A model generated the notes under the pieces. The model was not told where the DNA came from. It saw only the letters and a program-made list of their open reading frames with translations, and did no database searches. A DNA stretch of 64,000 bases from positions 682,001-746,000 of the forward strand of contig NZ_CP123228.1 in the NCBI RefSeq assembly GCF_029855045.1, given 5' to 3'. Of this stretch, positions 26,787 to 35,698 are shown in pieces. Made by a program: the position numbers and the translations under genes. Source of the DNA: Piscinibacter sp. XHJ-5. Its GTDB lineage: Bacteria > Pseudomonadota > Gammaproteobacteria > Burkholderiales > Burkholderiaceae_C. The stretch's first letter is position 1. Each line of letters starts with the position of its first letter.

Positions 26787-27971
26787 ATGAAACAGATCAG
26801 ATCATGGGCTTGGTCGGCCACCATCGCGGCGCTGTTGCTGGCGGCGTGCGGCGGCGGCGACCCCGAGGTACCCGGCACCGGTTCGCCTGCGGGTGCACCA
26901 ACCACCAAGGGAACGTTCACCTCGGTCGTGTCGTTCGGCGACAGCCTCAGCGATGTCGGCACCTATGCGCCGGCCACCTCGCTGACCGGCAACGGCCTGG
27001 CGCCGTATTTCGGCGGCAAGTTCACCACCAACAGCGCCACCGGCACGGTCTGGGTGGAGAACCTCGCGACCTCGCTGGGTCTGCTGGTCACGCCGGCCAT
27101 GGTGGGTTTCGGCACGAGCTCGGTGCCTTGCCCCGCGGCGCAGAACCCGGCACTCGCGGGCACCTGCACCGCCTACGGCCAGGGCGGCGCGCGGGTCACC
27201 AATCCCAACGGCATCGGCAAGACGGGCGGCGCGCTGACCGTGCCGGTGGTCACGCAGATCGCCAACCACCTGTCGCGTTTCGGCAGCTTCAAGGACTCGG
27301 ACCTCATCCTGGTCTACGCCGGCAACAACGACGCGCTCATCCAGTTCAGCACCTTCGCCACCAAGGCGGCGCAGGCGCAGGCCGCCTTCACCGCCGGGCA
27401 GATCACCCAGGACCAGCTCAACGGTGCGCTGTTCCAGGCGCAGACCGAAGCGCAGGCGGAGATGAAGCTGGCGGCGCAGGAACTCGCCGGCTATGTGCGC
27501 AGCGAGATCCTGGCCCACGGCGGCAAGTACGTCGCGGTGATGCTGCTCAGCGACATCGTGGACACGCCGTTCGGGCAATCGCTGCCGGCCTCCGCGCGCC
27601 CGGTGCTGACCGACCTGTCGCGCATCTTCAACCTCTGGCTGCGCGAAGGGCTCACGGGGCAGCCGGTGCAGCTGATCGACACCTTCACGCTGTTCAAGGA
27701 GGCGTACACGAACCCGTCGCAGTTCGGCATCGCCAACAACACCGTGCCCGCGTGCGACCCGGCGAAGATCAGCGCGATCACCAGCGGCGCGGTGACCGAC
27801 GGCTCCTCGCTGTTCTGCAACAGCACGGTCGGCGCGCCGTACAACGGACTGCGCACCGGCGCGGACGTCAACACGTGGCAGTTCGCCGACGGCGTGCATC
27901 CGACGACGGGCGGGCACAAGCTGCTCAGCGACACCTTCAGGGCGCAGCTCGCCGCCTTCGGCTGGCTGTGA
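26787..27971 (+). CDS. SGNH/GDSL family esterase lipoprotein
   Basis: A 394-residue lipoprotein (TIAALLLAACGGG, Cys21) with an intact SGNH hydrolase site: SFGDSLSDVGTY (nucleophile Ser53), YAGNNDAL (about 177-184) and DGVHPTTGGH (about 369-378). Several cysteines suggest disulfides and an outer-membrane or periplasmic location. The substrate is unknown; relatives cleave esters of lipids, sugars or polyesters. ompW follows 28 bases later in the same direction, so the pair is probably cotranscribed. A paralogue with an altered site lies upstream. Confidence 0.88.
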   Translation: MKQIRSWAWSATIAALLLAACGGGDPEVPGTGSPAGAPTTKGTFTSVVSFGDSLSDVGTYAPATSLTGNGLAPYFGGKFTTNSATGTVWVENLATSLGLLVTPAMVGFGTSSVPCPAAQNPALAGTCTAYGQGGARVTNPNGIGKTGGALTVPVVTQIANHLSRFGSFKDSDLILVYAGNNDALIQFSTFATKAAQAQAAFTAGQITQDQLNGALFQAQTEAQAEMKLAAQELAGYVRSEILAHGGKYVAVMLLSDIVDTPFGQSLPASARPVLTDLSRIFNLWLREGLTGQPVQLIDTFTLFKEAYTNPSQFGIANNTVPACDPAKISAITSGAVTDGSSLFCNSTVGAPYNGLRTGADVNTWQFADGVHPTTGGHKLLSDTFRAQLAAFGWL

Positions 27972-27999
27972 AGCGCACCACTGCAACAGGAGAAATCGA

Positions 28000-28656
28000 A
28001 TGAGAACCAGACTTCCCGCGCTCGCAGTGGCCCTGGCCGCGCTGCTGGCAACCGGCGCTGCCGCCGCGCAGGAGACGAGCTTCAAGCAGAACGTCGCGAA
28101 GTTCGGCCTGAGCGACTACACGACGAACTCCAAGACCAACGGCGTCTCGGGCATCGGCGTGCCGCCGGGCGCCGACGCCGAGACCGGCGACGCCACCACC
28201 GTGATTGCCGTCTACGAGCGTCTGATCACGCCCAACCTGGGCGTGGAGCTGGTGCTGGGCGTGCCCCCGCGCATCAAGGCCGACGCCAAGGGATCGGTGG
28301 CTTTTCTCGGCAGCGACATCCTCTCGGCGCGCAATGTCTCGCCGACGCTGCTGGTGCTCTACCACTTCGGCCAGCCGGGCGACAGGTTCCGTCCGTCGCT
28401 CGGCGCCGGCATCAACTACACCAAGTTCACCGACATCAAGTCGAGGCTCGCCCCCAAGGTGGAGATGAGCGACTCCACCGGCTGGGCGGTGCAGGCCGGT
28501 CTCGACTACGCGCTGACCAAGGAGTGGGGACTGTTCGCGAGCGTGGCCGCGCTGCAGGTGAAGAGCAAGGTGGTCGCTTCCGGCACGACGGTGCTGACGA
28601 GCGAGATCGACTTCCGCCCGGTCGTCTACTCGTTCGGCGCGTCGTACAAGTTCTGA
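28000..28656 (+). CDS. OmpW family outer-membrane protein
   Basis: A 218-residue protein with a signal peptide (LAALLATGAAAAQETS) and the eight-stranded beta-barrel pattern of OmpW. Features are VIAVYERLITPNLGVELVLGVP, NVSPTLLVLYHF, FRPSLGAGINYT and the C-terminal phenylalanine in SFGASYKF. OmpW proteins form narrow hydrophobic channels for small apolar molecules. A GGAG site lies upstream of the ATG. Its position directly behind an esterase suggests the channel could handle that enzyme's substrate or product; this is inference. Confidence 0.92.
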   Translation: MRTRLPALAVALAALLATGAAAAQETSFKQNVAKFGLSDYTTNSKTNGVSGIGVPPGADAETGDATTVIAVYERLITPNLGVELVLGVPPRIKADAKGSVAFLGSDILSARNVSPTLLVLYHFGQPGDRFRPSLGAGINYTKFTDIKSRLAPKVEMSDSTGWAVQAGLDYALTKEWGLFASVAALQVKSKVVASGTTVLTSEIDFRPVVYSFGASYKF

Positions 28657-28680
28657 GGCGGCGCTTCGTCGCGACATGCA

Positions 28681-28712
28681 CAAGGCCCCGCCGCGGCGGG
28701 GCCTTGTCTTTG
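28681..28712 (+). terminator. Intrinsic terminator after ompW
   Basis: A 12-bp perfect stem (CAAGGCCCCGCC with GGCGGGGCCTTG) is followed by TCTTT, 25 bases after the ompW stop and just before the converging dacB gene. Confidence 0.75.
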
Positions 28713-28716
28713 CGGC

Positions 28717-30153
28717 TCACTGATCGTTCAGCCGCTCGGGACGTCCGTCGGACGCGGTCCATTGCACCAGCGCTTCGATGGCCGCGCGGGCCCCATGCGG
28801 CTGCGGATGATTGACGATCGCGACGAGCACGTAGCGCTTGCCGCTGGTCGACAGCACGTACCCGGCCACGCCGGTCACATCGCGCAAGGACCCGCTCTTC
28901 AGGTGTGCACGGCCCAGATTGGCGCGTGTGCGCAGCATGGTGCCGTCGGTGCCGGTCACCGGCAGCGAGCTCATCAGCTCCGACATGGCCGGGCCGCTCC
29001 ACATGCTCTGCAGCAGCCGCGCGAGAAGCAGCGCCGTGGTGCGCGACTGGCGCGACAAGCCGGAGCCGTTGTCGATCACCGTGCCGTGCGCGGCCGCGCC
29101 GAAACGCGTGACCAGCCACTGCTGCAGCACCTCGCGCGCCGTGTCGGGCGTGCCGGTTCCACGCTGCGTCTGCGCGAGCGTCAGGAACAGCTGCTGAGCC
29201 ATCACGTTGTTGCTGTACTTGTTGATGTCGCGCACCAGTTCGGCGAGCGGCGGCGAGACCAGCGAGAAGCTCGGCGGCACGGCCGGCGACGCATCGTCGC
29301 GCACGACGCCGGTGATCGTGCCGCCCATCTCGCGCCACAAGCCGATCAGCAGGCGTTCGTTGTAGCTCTTCGGATCGGCGTAGGCGATCGGCCACTGGCG
29401 CTCGCCGCATGCGAGCGGATAGCCGCCGGTGAAGCGCAGCCGCGACGGATCGGTGAAGTCGGCCCTCAGCGCCGCGCGCCAGTCGTCGCAAGGCGCCGAC
29501 GAGAGCGGCACGGTGTTGTCGGCGCGCACCCCGGCAAGCGCAGGCTCGACGACGATGCTCGCGACGCCACGCGCCGGATCGGGAGTGAGCGTGATCACCA
29601 GCGAGCGGTAGTTGAGCAGCAGCGCATCGGCTTGCACGTTGTGCGGGCGCAGCGGTTCGCCGTCGAAGTCGCCCGGATTCGCCTCGGTGTAGGCGAACGC
29701 GCTGCGGTCGAGGACGATGTCGCCGCGAATCTCGCGCACCCCGAGCTGCTGCACCCGTCGCAGCAGCAGCCAGACGCGCTCGATGACGAGCTTGGGATCG
29801 CCCGTGCCCTTGATGACGAGATTGCCTTCCAGCACGCCGTCGCGGATCGTGCCCTGCAGCCAAACGGGGGTCACCCAGGTCCATGCCGGTCCCAGCATCT
29901 CGAGCGCGGCGCCGGTCGTGACGAGCTTCATCAACGATGCGGCATTGACCGGACGGTCGGGCTGCCACGACAGTCGCGGGCGGCTGGCGCCCACTTCCTG
30001 CACGACCGCGACGAAGGCGTCGCGCGGCACCTTGGCGCGCTCCAGCGCGACCTCGACTTCCGCGGGCAGCGTTCGGGACGCGGCTGCCAGCGGCGAGATC
30101 AGCAGTGCGACGCACGCGGCAAAAGCTGCGAAAAGGCGCATCGTGGCTGGCAT
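28717..30153 (-). CDS. dacB: D-alanyl-D-alanine carboxypeptidase/endopeptidase (PBP4)
   Basis: Class C penicillin-binding protein that trims or opens peptidoglycan peptides in the periplasm. The 478 residues have a signal peptide (MRLFAAFAACVALLISPLAAAS) and the active-site motif NAASLMKLVTT with Ser73 and Lys76. The SxN motif lies in KYSNNVMAQQ and the KTG-type motif in HLKSGSLRDVTG. The frame is open further upstream but without signal features. ATG 30141 is an equally possible start; neither has a clear ribosome site. It is divergent from tsaB. Confidence 0.93.
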   Translation of the reverse strand: MPATMRLFAAFAACVALLISPLAAASRTLPAEVEVALERAKVPRDAFVAVVQEVGASRPRLSWQPDRPVNAASLMKLVTTGAALEMLGPAWTWVTPVWLQGTIRDGVLEGNLVIKGTGDPKLVIERVWLLLRRVQQLGVREIRGDIVLDRSAFAYTEANPGDFDGEPLRPHNVQADALLLNYRSLVITLTPDPARGVASIVVEPALAGVRADNTVPLSSAPCDDWRAALRADFTDPSRLRFTGGYPLACGERQWPIAYADPKSYNERLLIGLWREMGGTITGVVRDDASPAVPPSFSLVSPPLAELVRDINKYSNNVMAQQLFLTLAQTQRGTGTPDTAREVLQQWLVTRFGAAAHGTVIDNGSGLSRQSRTTALLLARLLQSMWSGPAMSELMSSLPVTGTDGTMLRTRANLGRAHLKSGSLRDVTGVAGYVLSTSGKRYVLVAIVNHPQPHGARAAIEALVQWTASDGRPERLNDQ

Positions 30154-30182
30154 GCATGGATGATCGCACGCGGCGCCGGCCC

Positions 30183-30188
30183 TAAACT
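30183..30188 (+). promoter_or_regulatory. Candidate -10 element of the tsaB operon, leaderless type
   Basis: TAAACT, six nucleotides, then the tsaB ATG at 30195. No Shine-Dalgarno sequence is present in the 41-base gap shared with dacB. Confidence 0.4.
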
Positions 30189-30194
30189 TGCCGC

Positions 30195-30923
30195 ATGAAG
30201 ACCCTGCTCGCCTTCGACACCGCCACCGAGAGGATGAGCATCGCGCTCGCCGCGGGCGGCGAAGTGCGCGTGCACGAAGCCGCGGGTGGTGCGCAGGCCT
30301 CGGCCGCACTCATCCCCGCCATTGTCGAGCTGCTTGGCAAGGCCGGCGTGGCGCTGGAGCAGGTCGATGCGATTGCGTTCGGTCGCGGGCCGGGCGCATT
30401 CACCGGCCTGCGCACCGCATGTTCGGTGGCCCAGGGACTGGCCTTCGGCGCGGGCAAGCCTGTGCTGCCGGTGGACACGCTGCTCACGGTGGCCGAGGAC
30501 GCGCGCGTCGGCGAGCATGCGCAGCGCTGGTGGATCGCGATGGACGCCCGCATGGACGAGATCTACGCCGCTCACTACGCCTTCGATCACGGACGCTGGA
30601 GCACGCTGGTGGCGCCGATGCTGGTCACGCCCGACATGCTGAACGAACGCTGGCGAGCCGAGCCTGCGCAGGCTGTCGCCGGCTCGGCGCTGGCGGTGTT
30701 CGGCGAGCGCCTGCGCACCGGCGGCGCGAGGCGCAACCCCGAGGCCGCGCCGCATGCGCGCGCCATGCTGCCGCTCGCGCAGAGGCTCTGGGAAGACGGC
30801 GGGGCGGTCGACGCCGCGCAGGCCTTGCCACTGTACGTGCGCGACAAGGTGGCGCAGACCACCACGGAGCGCGATGCCGCGCGCCTGGCAAGGCAGCCCG
30901 ACATGCCCGAGGGCGCACGATGA
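30195..30923 (+). CDS. tsaB: tRNA threonylcarbamoyladenosine biosynthesis protein TsaB
   Basis: Scaffold partner of TsaD and TsaE in t6A formation. The 242 residues start MKTLLAFDTATERMSIAL and include the ASKHA-fold motif FGRGPGAFTGLRTACSVAQG. The end, LARQPDMPEGAR, runs into rimI by a 4-base overlap. tsaB-rimI pairing is common. First gene of a four-gene operon (tsaB, rimI, udg, GGDEF/EAL) in which every junction overlaps. Confidence 0.96.
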   Translation: MKTLLAFDTATERMSIALAAGGEVRVHEAAGGAQASAALIPAIVELLGKAGVALEQVDAIAFGRGPGAFTGLRTACSVAQGLAFGAGKPVLPVDTLLTVAEDARVGEHAQRWWIAMDARMDEIYAAHYAFDHGRWSTLVAPMLVTPDMLNERWRAEPAQAVAGSALAVFGERLRTGGARRNPEAAPHARAMLPLAQRLWEDGGAVDAAQALPLYVRDKVAQTTTERDAARLARQPDMPEGAR

Positions 30924-31411
30924 ACGCGGTGCTGCGCAACGAGCATCGCCTGATGCCCATGACGGTGGCCGACCTGAATGCCGTCGTCGCGATCGAAGCC
31001 GCGGCTTACGACTTTCCCTGGACGCGCGGCAACTTCATCGACTCGCTGGCCGCCGGCTACCTGGCGCGCGTGCTTCGCGACGCAAGCGGCCATGTCGCCG
31101 GCTACTTCGTCGCGATGAAGGGCGTCGACGAGATGCACCTGCTGAACCTGACGGTCGCGCCGGTGGAGCAAGGACGTGGACATGCGCGCCGCATGCTCGA
31201 CGAGCTCGTGATGCTGTGCGAATCGACGCACGCTCGCCAGCTCTGGCTCGAGGTGCGCGAGAGCAACGAGCGCGCGCGCCGGCTGTACCTGCGCTACGGA
31301 TTTCGCTACATCGGCGTGCGTCGCGGCTACTACCCGGCGCTGCACGGTCGGCGCGAGGACGCATCGGTGATGAGTCTGGGGATCGCGGGGGACGACGGCG
31401 ATGTGGACTGA
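30920..31411 (+). CDS. rimI: Ribosomal-protein-alanine N-acetyltransferase RimI
   Basis: GNAT-family enzyme that acetylates the N-terminus of ribosomal protein S18. The 163 residues contain AAAYDFPWTRGNFIDSL near the substrate region. The acetyl-CoA loop is in LLNLTVAPVEQGRGHARRML (QGRGHA), followed by VRESNERARRLYLRYGFRYIG and a final RREDASVMSL. The start ATG overlaps the tsaB stop. The last 11 bases overlap the start of the uracil-DNA glycosylase gene. Confidence 0.94.
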   Translation: MNAVLRNEHRLMPMTVADLNAVVAIEAAAYDFPWTRGNFIDSLAAGYLARVLRDASGHVAGYFVAMKGVDEMHLLNLTVAPVEQGRGHARRMLDELVMLCESTHARQLWLEVRESNERARRLYLRYGFRYIGVRRGYYPALHGRREDASVMSLGIAGDDGDVD

Positions 31412-32216
31412 GCGGCAACGGACGATGCTCGCGGAGATGGGCATCCGGCTTTGGCCGGATGCCCATCTCCGCGAACGGGGCGCGCTGCCTGGGCAGGAGG
31501 ATCGCTCCCCGCTGCCGCCGTCCGCGAGGGCGGAGGGCAAGGCCGAGCCCTTGCCGGAGCACGTGGTGGTGCCGCAGCCAGCGTCTGCGATCGCGGCGCG
31601 TGGTGTCGAATCGATGGATTGGGCTGCGCTGCGTCAGGCAGTGGTCGACTGCACCGCCTGCAAGCTGTGCTCCAGCCGTCGCCAGACCGTGTTCGGGGTC
31701 GGCAACGTGCACGCGCACTGGATGATCGTCGGCGAGGCGCCCGGCGAGCAGGAGGACATCCAGGGCGAGCCTTTCGTCGGCAAGTCCGGGCAGCTGCTCG
31801 ACAACATGCTGCGTGCGCTCGGCCTGAGCCGCCACGAAACCCCGCCGCCCGGCGGCGAGGGGTCGCCAGCCGATCCGGCGCGGCAGGTGTACATCGCGAA
31901 CACGCTGAAGTGCCGCCCGCCCGGCAACCGCAATCCCGAGCCCGACGAGCTGGCCAAGTGCGAGCCGTTCCTGATTCGCCAGATCGCGCTGGTCAAGCCG
32001 CGGATCATCCTCGCGATGGGCCGCTTCGCCGTGCAGAGCCTGCTGCGCAGCAACGAGCCGATCGGCCGTCTGCGCGGGCGCGTGCATCGCTACCAGGGCG
32101 TGCCGCTGATCGTCACCTACCACCCGGCTTATCTGCTGCGCAACCTGGAGGACAAGGCACGGGCATGGGATGACCTGTGCCTCGCCGCCGAGACGGCGCG
32201 GGCCGCCGCCGAATGA
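31401..32216 (+). CDS. Family 4 uracil-DNA glycosylase (Fe-S)
   Basis: Removes uracil from DNA and carries a 4Fe-4S cluster. The 271 residues have a variable N-terminal part (1-72), then DCTACKLCSSR (Cys84, 87, 90), the catalytic-loop motif GEAPGEQEDIQGEPFVG (from 111) and NTLKCRPPGNRNPEPDE with another cysteine near 172. A further cysteine lies near 187, followed by the C-terminal VTYHPAYLLRN motif. The start overlaps rimI by 11 bases. Codons 10-25 are occupied by a perfect inverted repeat. The stop overlaps the next gene by 4 bases. Confidence 0.94.
   Translation: MWTERQRTMLAEMGIRLWPDAHLRERGALPGQEDRSPLPPSARAEGKAEPLPEHVVVPQPASAIAARGVESMDWAALRQAVVDCTACKLCSSRRQTVFGVGNVHAHWMIVGEAPGEQEDIQGEPFVGKSGQLLDNMLRALGLSRHETPPPGGEGSPADPARQVYIANTLKCRPPGNRNPEPDELAKCEPFLIRQIALVKPRIILAMGRFAVQSLLRSNEPIGRLRGRVHRYQGVPLIVTYHPAYLLRNLEDKARAWDDLCLAAETARAAAE
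31429..31474. repeat. 21-bp perfect inverted repeat inside the udg coding sequence
   Basis: Arms 31429-31449 and 31454-31474 are exact reverse complements, with the 4-base loop TTTG. The left arm encodes LAEMGIRL. The right arm read on the opposite strand also gives AEMGIR, so the segment looks like an inverted duplication. In mRNA it would form a very stable hairpin 18 nt behind the rimI stop. Confidence 0.95.
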
Positions 32217-34306
32217 ACGGCGTGCCGCAATCGCCGCCGACCATCGTCGGCGCCTGCGGCGCAGGCAGCGGCCACGCCGAGCTGCTGCGCCTGCTGGCCG
32301 ACAACGTGCCGGCGCTCATCGCCTACTACGACGCGCAGACGCTGACCTGCCGCTTCGCCAACAGCCGCTATGCGGCGACCTTCGGCTGGGACAGCGAGTC
32401 CATCGTCGGCCACACGTTCGCCGAGGTGATCGGCGAGGAGGCGGCCCGCCTGATCCAGCCGCACGTCGACCGCGTGCTGAAGCAGGGCCTGCCCGCGTCC
32501 TACGAGCGTAAGCTCCAGTCGCCGCAGGACCGCCGCTACATCGAGGTCAACCTGCTGCCGCACTTCGGCGAGGCCGGCAGCGCGATCGGCTGCTTCGTGC
32601 TGGTGTCCGACATCACGAAGTTCCGCCTCGCCGAGATCGCGCTGCGCGAGTCGGAAGAGCGCCTGGCGAAGTTCATGCAGGCCAGCACCGAGGGGATCGT
32701 TTTCCACAAGGAGGGCTTCATCACCGACGCCAATCCGCCGCTGCTGCAGCTCACGGGCTACACGCTCGACGAGATTCGGGGACGCAATACGCTGGAGTTC
32801 ATCGCGCCGGACCACGTCGCGAGGGTGGCTTCCGTGATCGCCTCGGGGCAGGAGACCGCGTACGAGAGCGTGCTGATCGACAAGAAGGGCCAGCGCATCC
32901 CGGTGGAGTTCATCGTGCGCACGATGCTTCACAACGGCGAGCGCCTGCGCATGACGATCGTGCGCGACCTGCGCGACCGCCATGCGGCGCAGCAGCGCAT
33001 CCATCACCTGGCGCACCACGACACCCTGACCGGGCTGCCGAACCGCAATGCGTTCATGGAGTACCTCGATCACCTGATGATCGGCGCGCGCGAGACCGGC
33101 AGCCAGATCGCCCTGCTGTTCATCGACCTCGACCATTTCAAGCGCGTCAACGATTCGCTCGGGCACCTGGTCGGCGACACGCTGCTGCGCACGGTGGCGT
33201 CGCGCATCACCGCCAGCCTGCGCGGCACCGACATCGTGGCGCGCTTCGGCGGCGACGAGTTCATGGTGCTGCTGCCGCAGATCGTGCAGCGCCAGGACGT
33301 GGAGGAGGTGGCGCACAAGCTGCTGCAGGCCATCGAGTCGCCGGTGCATGCCGATGGCCGGCCGATCTCCGTCACCGCGTCGACCGGCATCGCGCTGTTC
33401 CCGCACGACGGCGCCTCGCCGCAGGAGCTGATCAAGCACGCCGACACCGCGATGTACCTGGCCAAGGCGCGCGGACGCGCCCAGTACCGCTTCTTCGATC
33501 CGGAGATGGCGAGCTCGGCCTACGCGGCGCTGGTCATGGAAGGCGAGCTCGCGCAGGCCCTGGAGCGTGGCGAGTTCGAGCTGCACTTCCAGCCGCAGGT
33601 CAGCGCGCGCGACGACTCCATCGTCGGCGCGGAGGCGCTGATCCGCTGGCATCACCCGACCCGCGGCCTCCTGCAGCCGGCCGCCTTCATCCCGGTGGCC
33701 GAGCAGCAGCGGCTGATGCTGCCGATCGGGCAATGGGTGCTGCGCGAGGCGGCGCGCTGTGCAGCCCGCTGGCATGCCGAAGGATTGGGCGTCGCTCCCG
33801 TCGCCGTGAACCTGTCGACGATGCAGTTCCAGTCCAACGGCTTCAACGAGGCGGTGGCGCAGGTGCTGAGCGAGGAAGGCGTCGACGGGCATCTCATCGA
33901 GCTCGAGCTGACCGAGCGCATGCTGATGGACGATCTCGGCGAGGTGAGCGCCAAGCTCAGAAAGCTCGCCGAGCTGGGCATCCGGGTCTCGGTGGACGAC
34001 TTCGGCACCGGCTATTCGTCGCTCGGGCATCTGAAGGAACTGCCGATCGACAAGATGAAGATCGACAGCTCGTTCGTGAAGGACCTGCCGGGCAACCGAG
34101 GCTCGACCGCGATCACGCGCGCCATCATCCAGATGGCGCGCAGCCTGGGCATCACCGCCATCGCCGAGGGGGTCGAAACCGAAGGCCAGCGCTCCTTCCT
34201 CGCCCTCAACGGCTGCGACGAGCTGCAGGGCGAGCTGATCAGCAAGCCGCTGCCGGCAGCCCGGTTCGAGCAGTGGGTCCGGCAGCGGCGGACGGTTCGT
34301 CGCTGA
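32213..34306 (+). CDS. PAS-PAS-GGDEF-EAL c-di-GMP enzyme
   Basis: A 697-residue soluble protein with two PAS-type sensor domains (about 20-130 and 145-260; NVPALIAYYDAQTLTCRFAN, ASTEGIVFHKEGFITDANPP). A diguanylate cyclase domain follows (DTLTGLPNRNAF, RFGGDEFMVLLP near 343-354), then a phosphodiesterase EAL domain (EALIRWHHP near 476, ELTERM, DDFGTGYSSLG near 596, EGVETEGQ). All catalytic motifs of both domains are intact, so it may make or break c-di-GMP depending on the PAS input. It overlaps the glycosylase gene stop by 4 bases and ends the operon. Confidence 0.95.
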   Translation: MNGVPQSPPTIVGACGAGSGHAELLRLLADNVPALIAYYDAQTLTCRFANSRYAATFGWDSESIVGHTFAEVIGEEAARLIQPHVDRVLKQGLPASYERKLQSPQDRRYIEVNLLPHFGEAGSAIGCFVLVSDITKFRLAEIALRESEERLAKFMQASTEGIVFHKEGFITDANPPLLQLTGYTLDEIRGRNTLEFIAPDHVARVASVIASGQETAYESVLIDKKGQRIPVEFIVRTMLHNGERLRMTIVRDLRDRHAAQQRIHHLAHHDTLTGLPNRNAFMEYLDHLMIGARETGSQIALLFIDLDHFKRVNDSLGHLVGDTLLRTVASRITASLRGTDIVARFGGDEFMVLLPQIVQRQDVEEVAHKLLQAIESPVHADGRPISVTASTGIALFPHDGASPQELIKHADTAMYLAKARGRAQYRFFDPEMASSAYAALVMEGELAQALERGEFELHFQPQVSARDDSIVGAEALIRWHHPTRGLLQPAAFIPVAEQQRLMLPIGQWVLREAARCAARWHAEGLGVAPVAVNLSTMQFQSNGFNEAVAQVLSEEGVDGHLIELELTERMLMDDLGEVSAKLRKLAELGIRVSVDDFGTGYSSLGHLKELPIDKMKIDSSFVKDLPGNRGSTAITRAIIQMARSLGITAIAEGVETEGQRSFLALNGCDELQGELISKPLPAARFEQWVRQRRTVRR

Positions 34307-34315
34307 CGGGCGCGG

Positions 34316-35698
34316 CTACTTCTTCTTTTTCTGCGGGCGCGTCCAGCCGCTGATCGCGACCTGCTTGGCGCGGGCCACCGTGAGCTGCCCGGCGGGCGCA
34401 TCCTTGCTGATCGTGGAGCCCGCACCGATGGTCGCGCCTTCGCCGACCTTGATCGGAGCCACCAGCACGCAGTTGCTTCCCACGTGCACCTCGGGGCCGA
34501 TCACCGTGCGGTGCTTGTTGGCGCCGTCGTAGTTGGCGGTGATGCTGCCGGCGCCGTAGTTGACGCGCTCGCCGACATCGGCGTCGCCCAGGTAGGCGAG
34601 ATGGTTGGCCTTGGCGCCGCGGGCCAGCGTGGAGTTCTTCACCTCGACGAAATTGCCGATGTGCACCTCCTCGCCGAGATCGGCGCCCGGACGCAGGCGT
34701 GCGAACGGCCCGACCAGCGCGCCGGCGCCTATGCGCACGCCGAGCGCTTCGCCGTCCATGTGCGTGAACGGATGGATGACCGCACGCGGCGCGATGACGG
34801 CATTGCGGATGTAGCAGTGCGGGCCGACGCGGGCGCCTTCGCCGATCTCGACGCGCCCTTCGAAGACGCAGTTGACGTCGATCTCGACATCGCTGGCGCA
34901 GACGAGCTCGCCGCGAACGTCGAAGCGGGCCGGATCCGCGAGACGCACGCCGGCGTCCATCAACGCTTCGGCGCGCCCGAGCTGGTAGCGGCGCTCCAGG
35001 TCCGCCAGCTGCGAGAGCGTGTTGACGCCCAGGACTTCGGTCTCGTTGGCCGCCTGCGTCGCCACCACGTGAACGCCGTCGGCCACGGCCATCGCGACGA
35101 TGTCGGTGAGGTAGTACTCGCCCTGCACGTTGTCGTTTGTCAGCCGCGCCAGCCAGCGCTTGAGCGCCGCCGTGGGCGCGGCCATCATGCCGGTGTACGC
35201 CTCGCGGATCTGGCGCTGCGCCTCGGTGGCGTCCTTGTGCTCGACGATTCCGAGCACCTCGTTGCCCGCCGCATCGCGCACGACGCGGCCGTAGCCGCTG
35301 GCGTCGCCCAGCGCGACGGTCAGCAGCGAAAGCCGCTGGCCGCCGCAGTCGTCGATCAGGTGGCGGGCGGTCGCGGCTTCGATCAGCGGCACGTCGCCGT
35401 TGAGGATCAGCGTGGTCCCTTCGTCGTGCAGCAGCGGCACGGCCTGCTGCACCGCATGGCCGGTGCCGAGCAGCGGCTCCTGGCGCACGAACTCCAGTCC
35501 GGGCGCGCGCACGGCGGCCTCGACCTCGCCGGCGCCATGGCCGGTGATCGTGATGATGCGATCCGAGCCCAGCGCGCAGACGGTGTCCAGAACATGCTGC
35601 AATAGGCTCTTCCCGGCGAGCTGGTGCAGCACCTTCGGCCGCGCGGATCTCATGCGGGTGCCCTTGCCCGCGGCCATGATGACGATGTCCAGAGCCAT
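34316..35698 (-). CDS. glmU: Bifunctional UDP-N-acetylglucosamine pyrophosphorylase / glucosamine-1-phosphate acetyltransferase
   Basis: Makes UDP-GlcNAc for peptidoglycan and lipopolysaccharide. The 460 residues start MALDIVIMAAGKGTRMRSA (nucleotide-binding signature) with the pyrophosphorylase domain to about 230 (LILNGDVPLIEA, VQGEYYLTDIV). A left-handed beta-helix acetyltransferase domain follows (FTHMDGEALG, NYGAGSITANYDG). It ends in four lysines. It converges on the GGDEF/EAL gene with a 9-base gap. Its start codon overlaps that of the divergent lipoprotein gene. Confidence 0.97.
   Translation of the reverse strand: MALDIVIMAAGKGTRMRSARPKVLHQLAGKSLLQHVLDTVCALGSDRIITITGHGAGEVEAAVRAPGLEFVRQEPLLGTGHAVQQAVPLLHDEGTTLILNGDVPLIEAATARHLIDDCGGQRLSLLTVALGDASGYGRVVRDAAGNEVLGIVEHKDATEAQRQIREAYTGMMAAPTAALKRWLARLTNDNVQGEYYLTDIVAMAVADGVHVVATQAANETEVLGVNTLSQLADLERRYQLGRAEALMDAGVRLADPARFDVRGELVCASDVEIDVNCVFEGRVEIGEGARVGPHCYIRNAVIAPRAVIHPFTHMDGEALGVRIGAGALVGPFARLRPGADLGEEVHIGNFVEVKNSTLARGAKANHLAYLGDADVGERVNYGAGSITANYDGANKHRTVIGPEVHVGSNCVLVAPIKVGEGATIGAGSTISKDAPAGQLTVARAKQVAISGWTRPQKKKK

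Noticed and set aside
32213..34306. PAS-PAS-GGDEF-EAL protein as a possible novelty
   Set aside because: All catalytic motifs are intact and the architecture is very common; listed as an ordinary gene.
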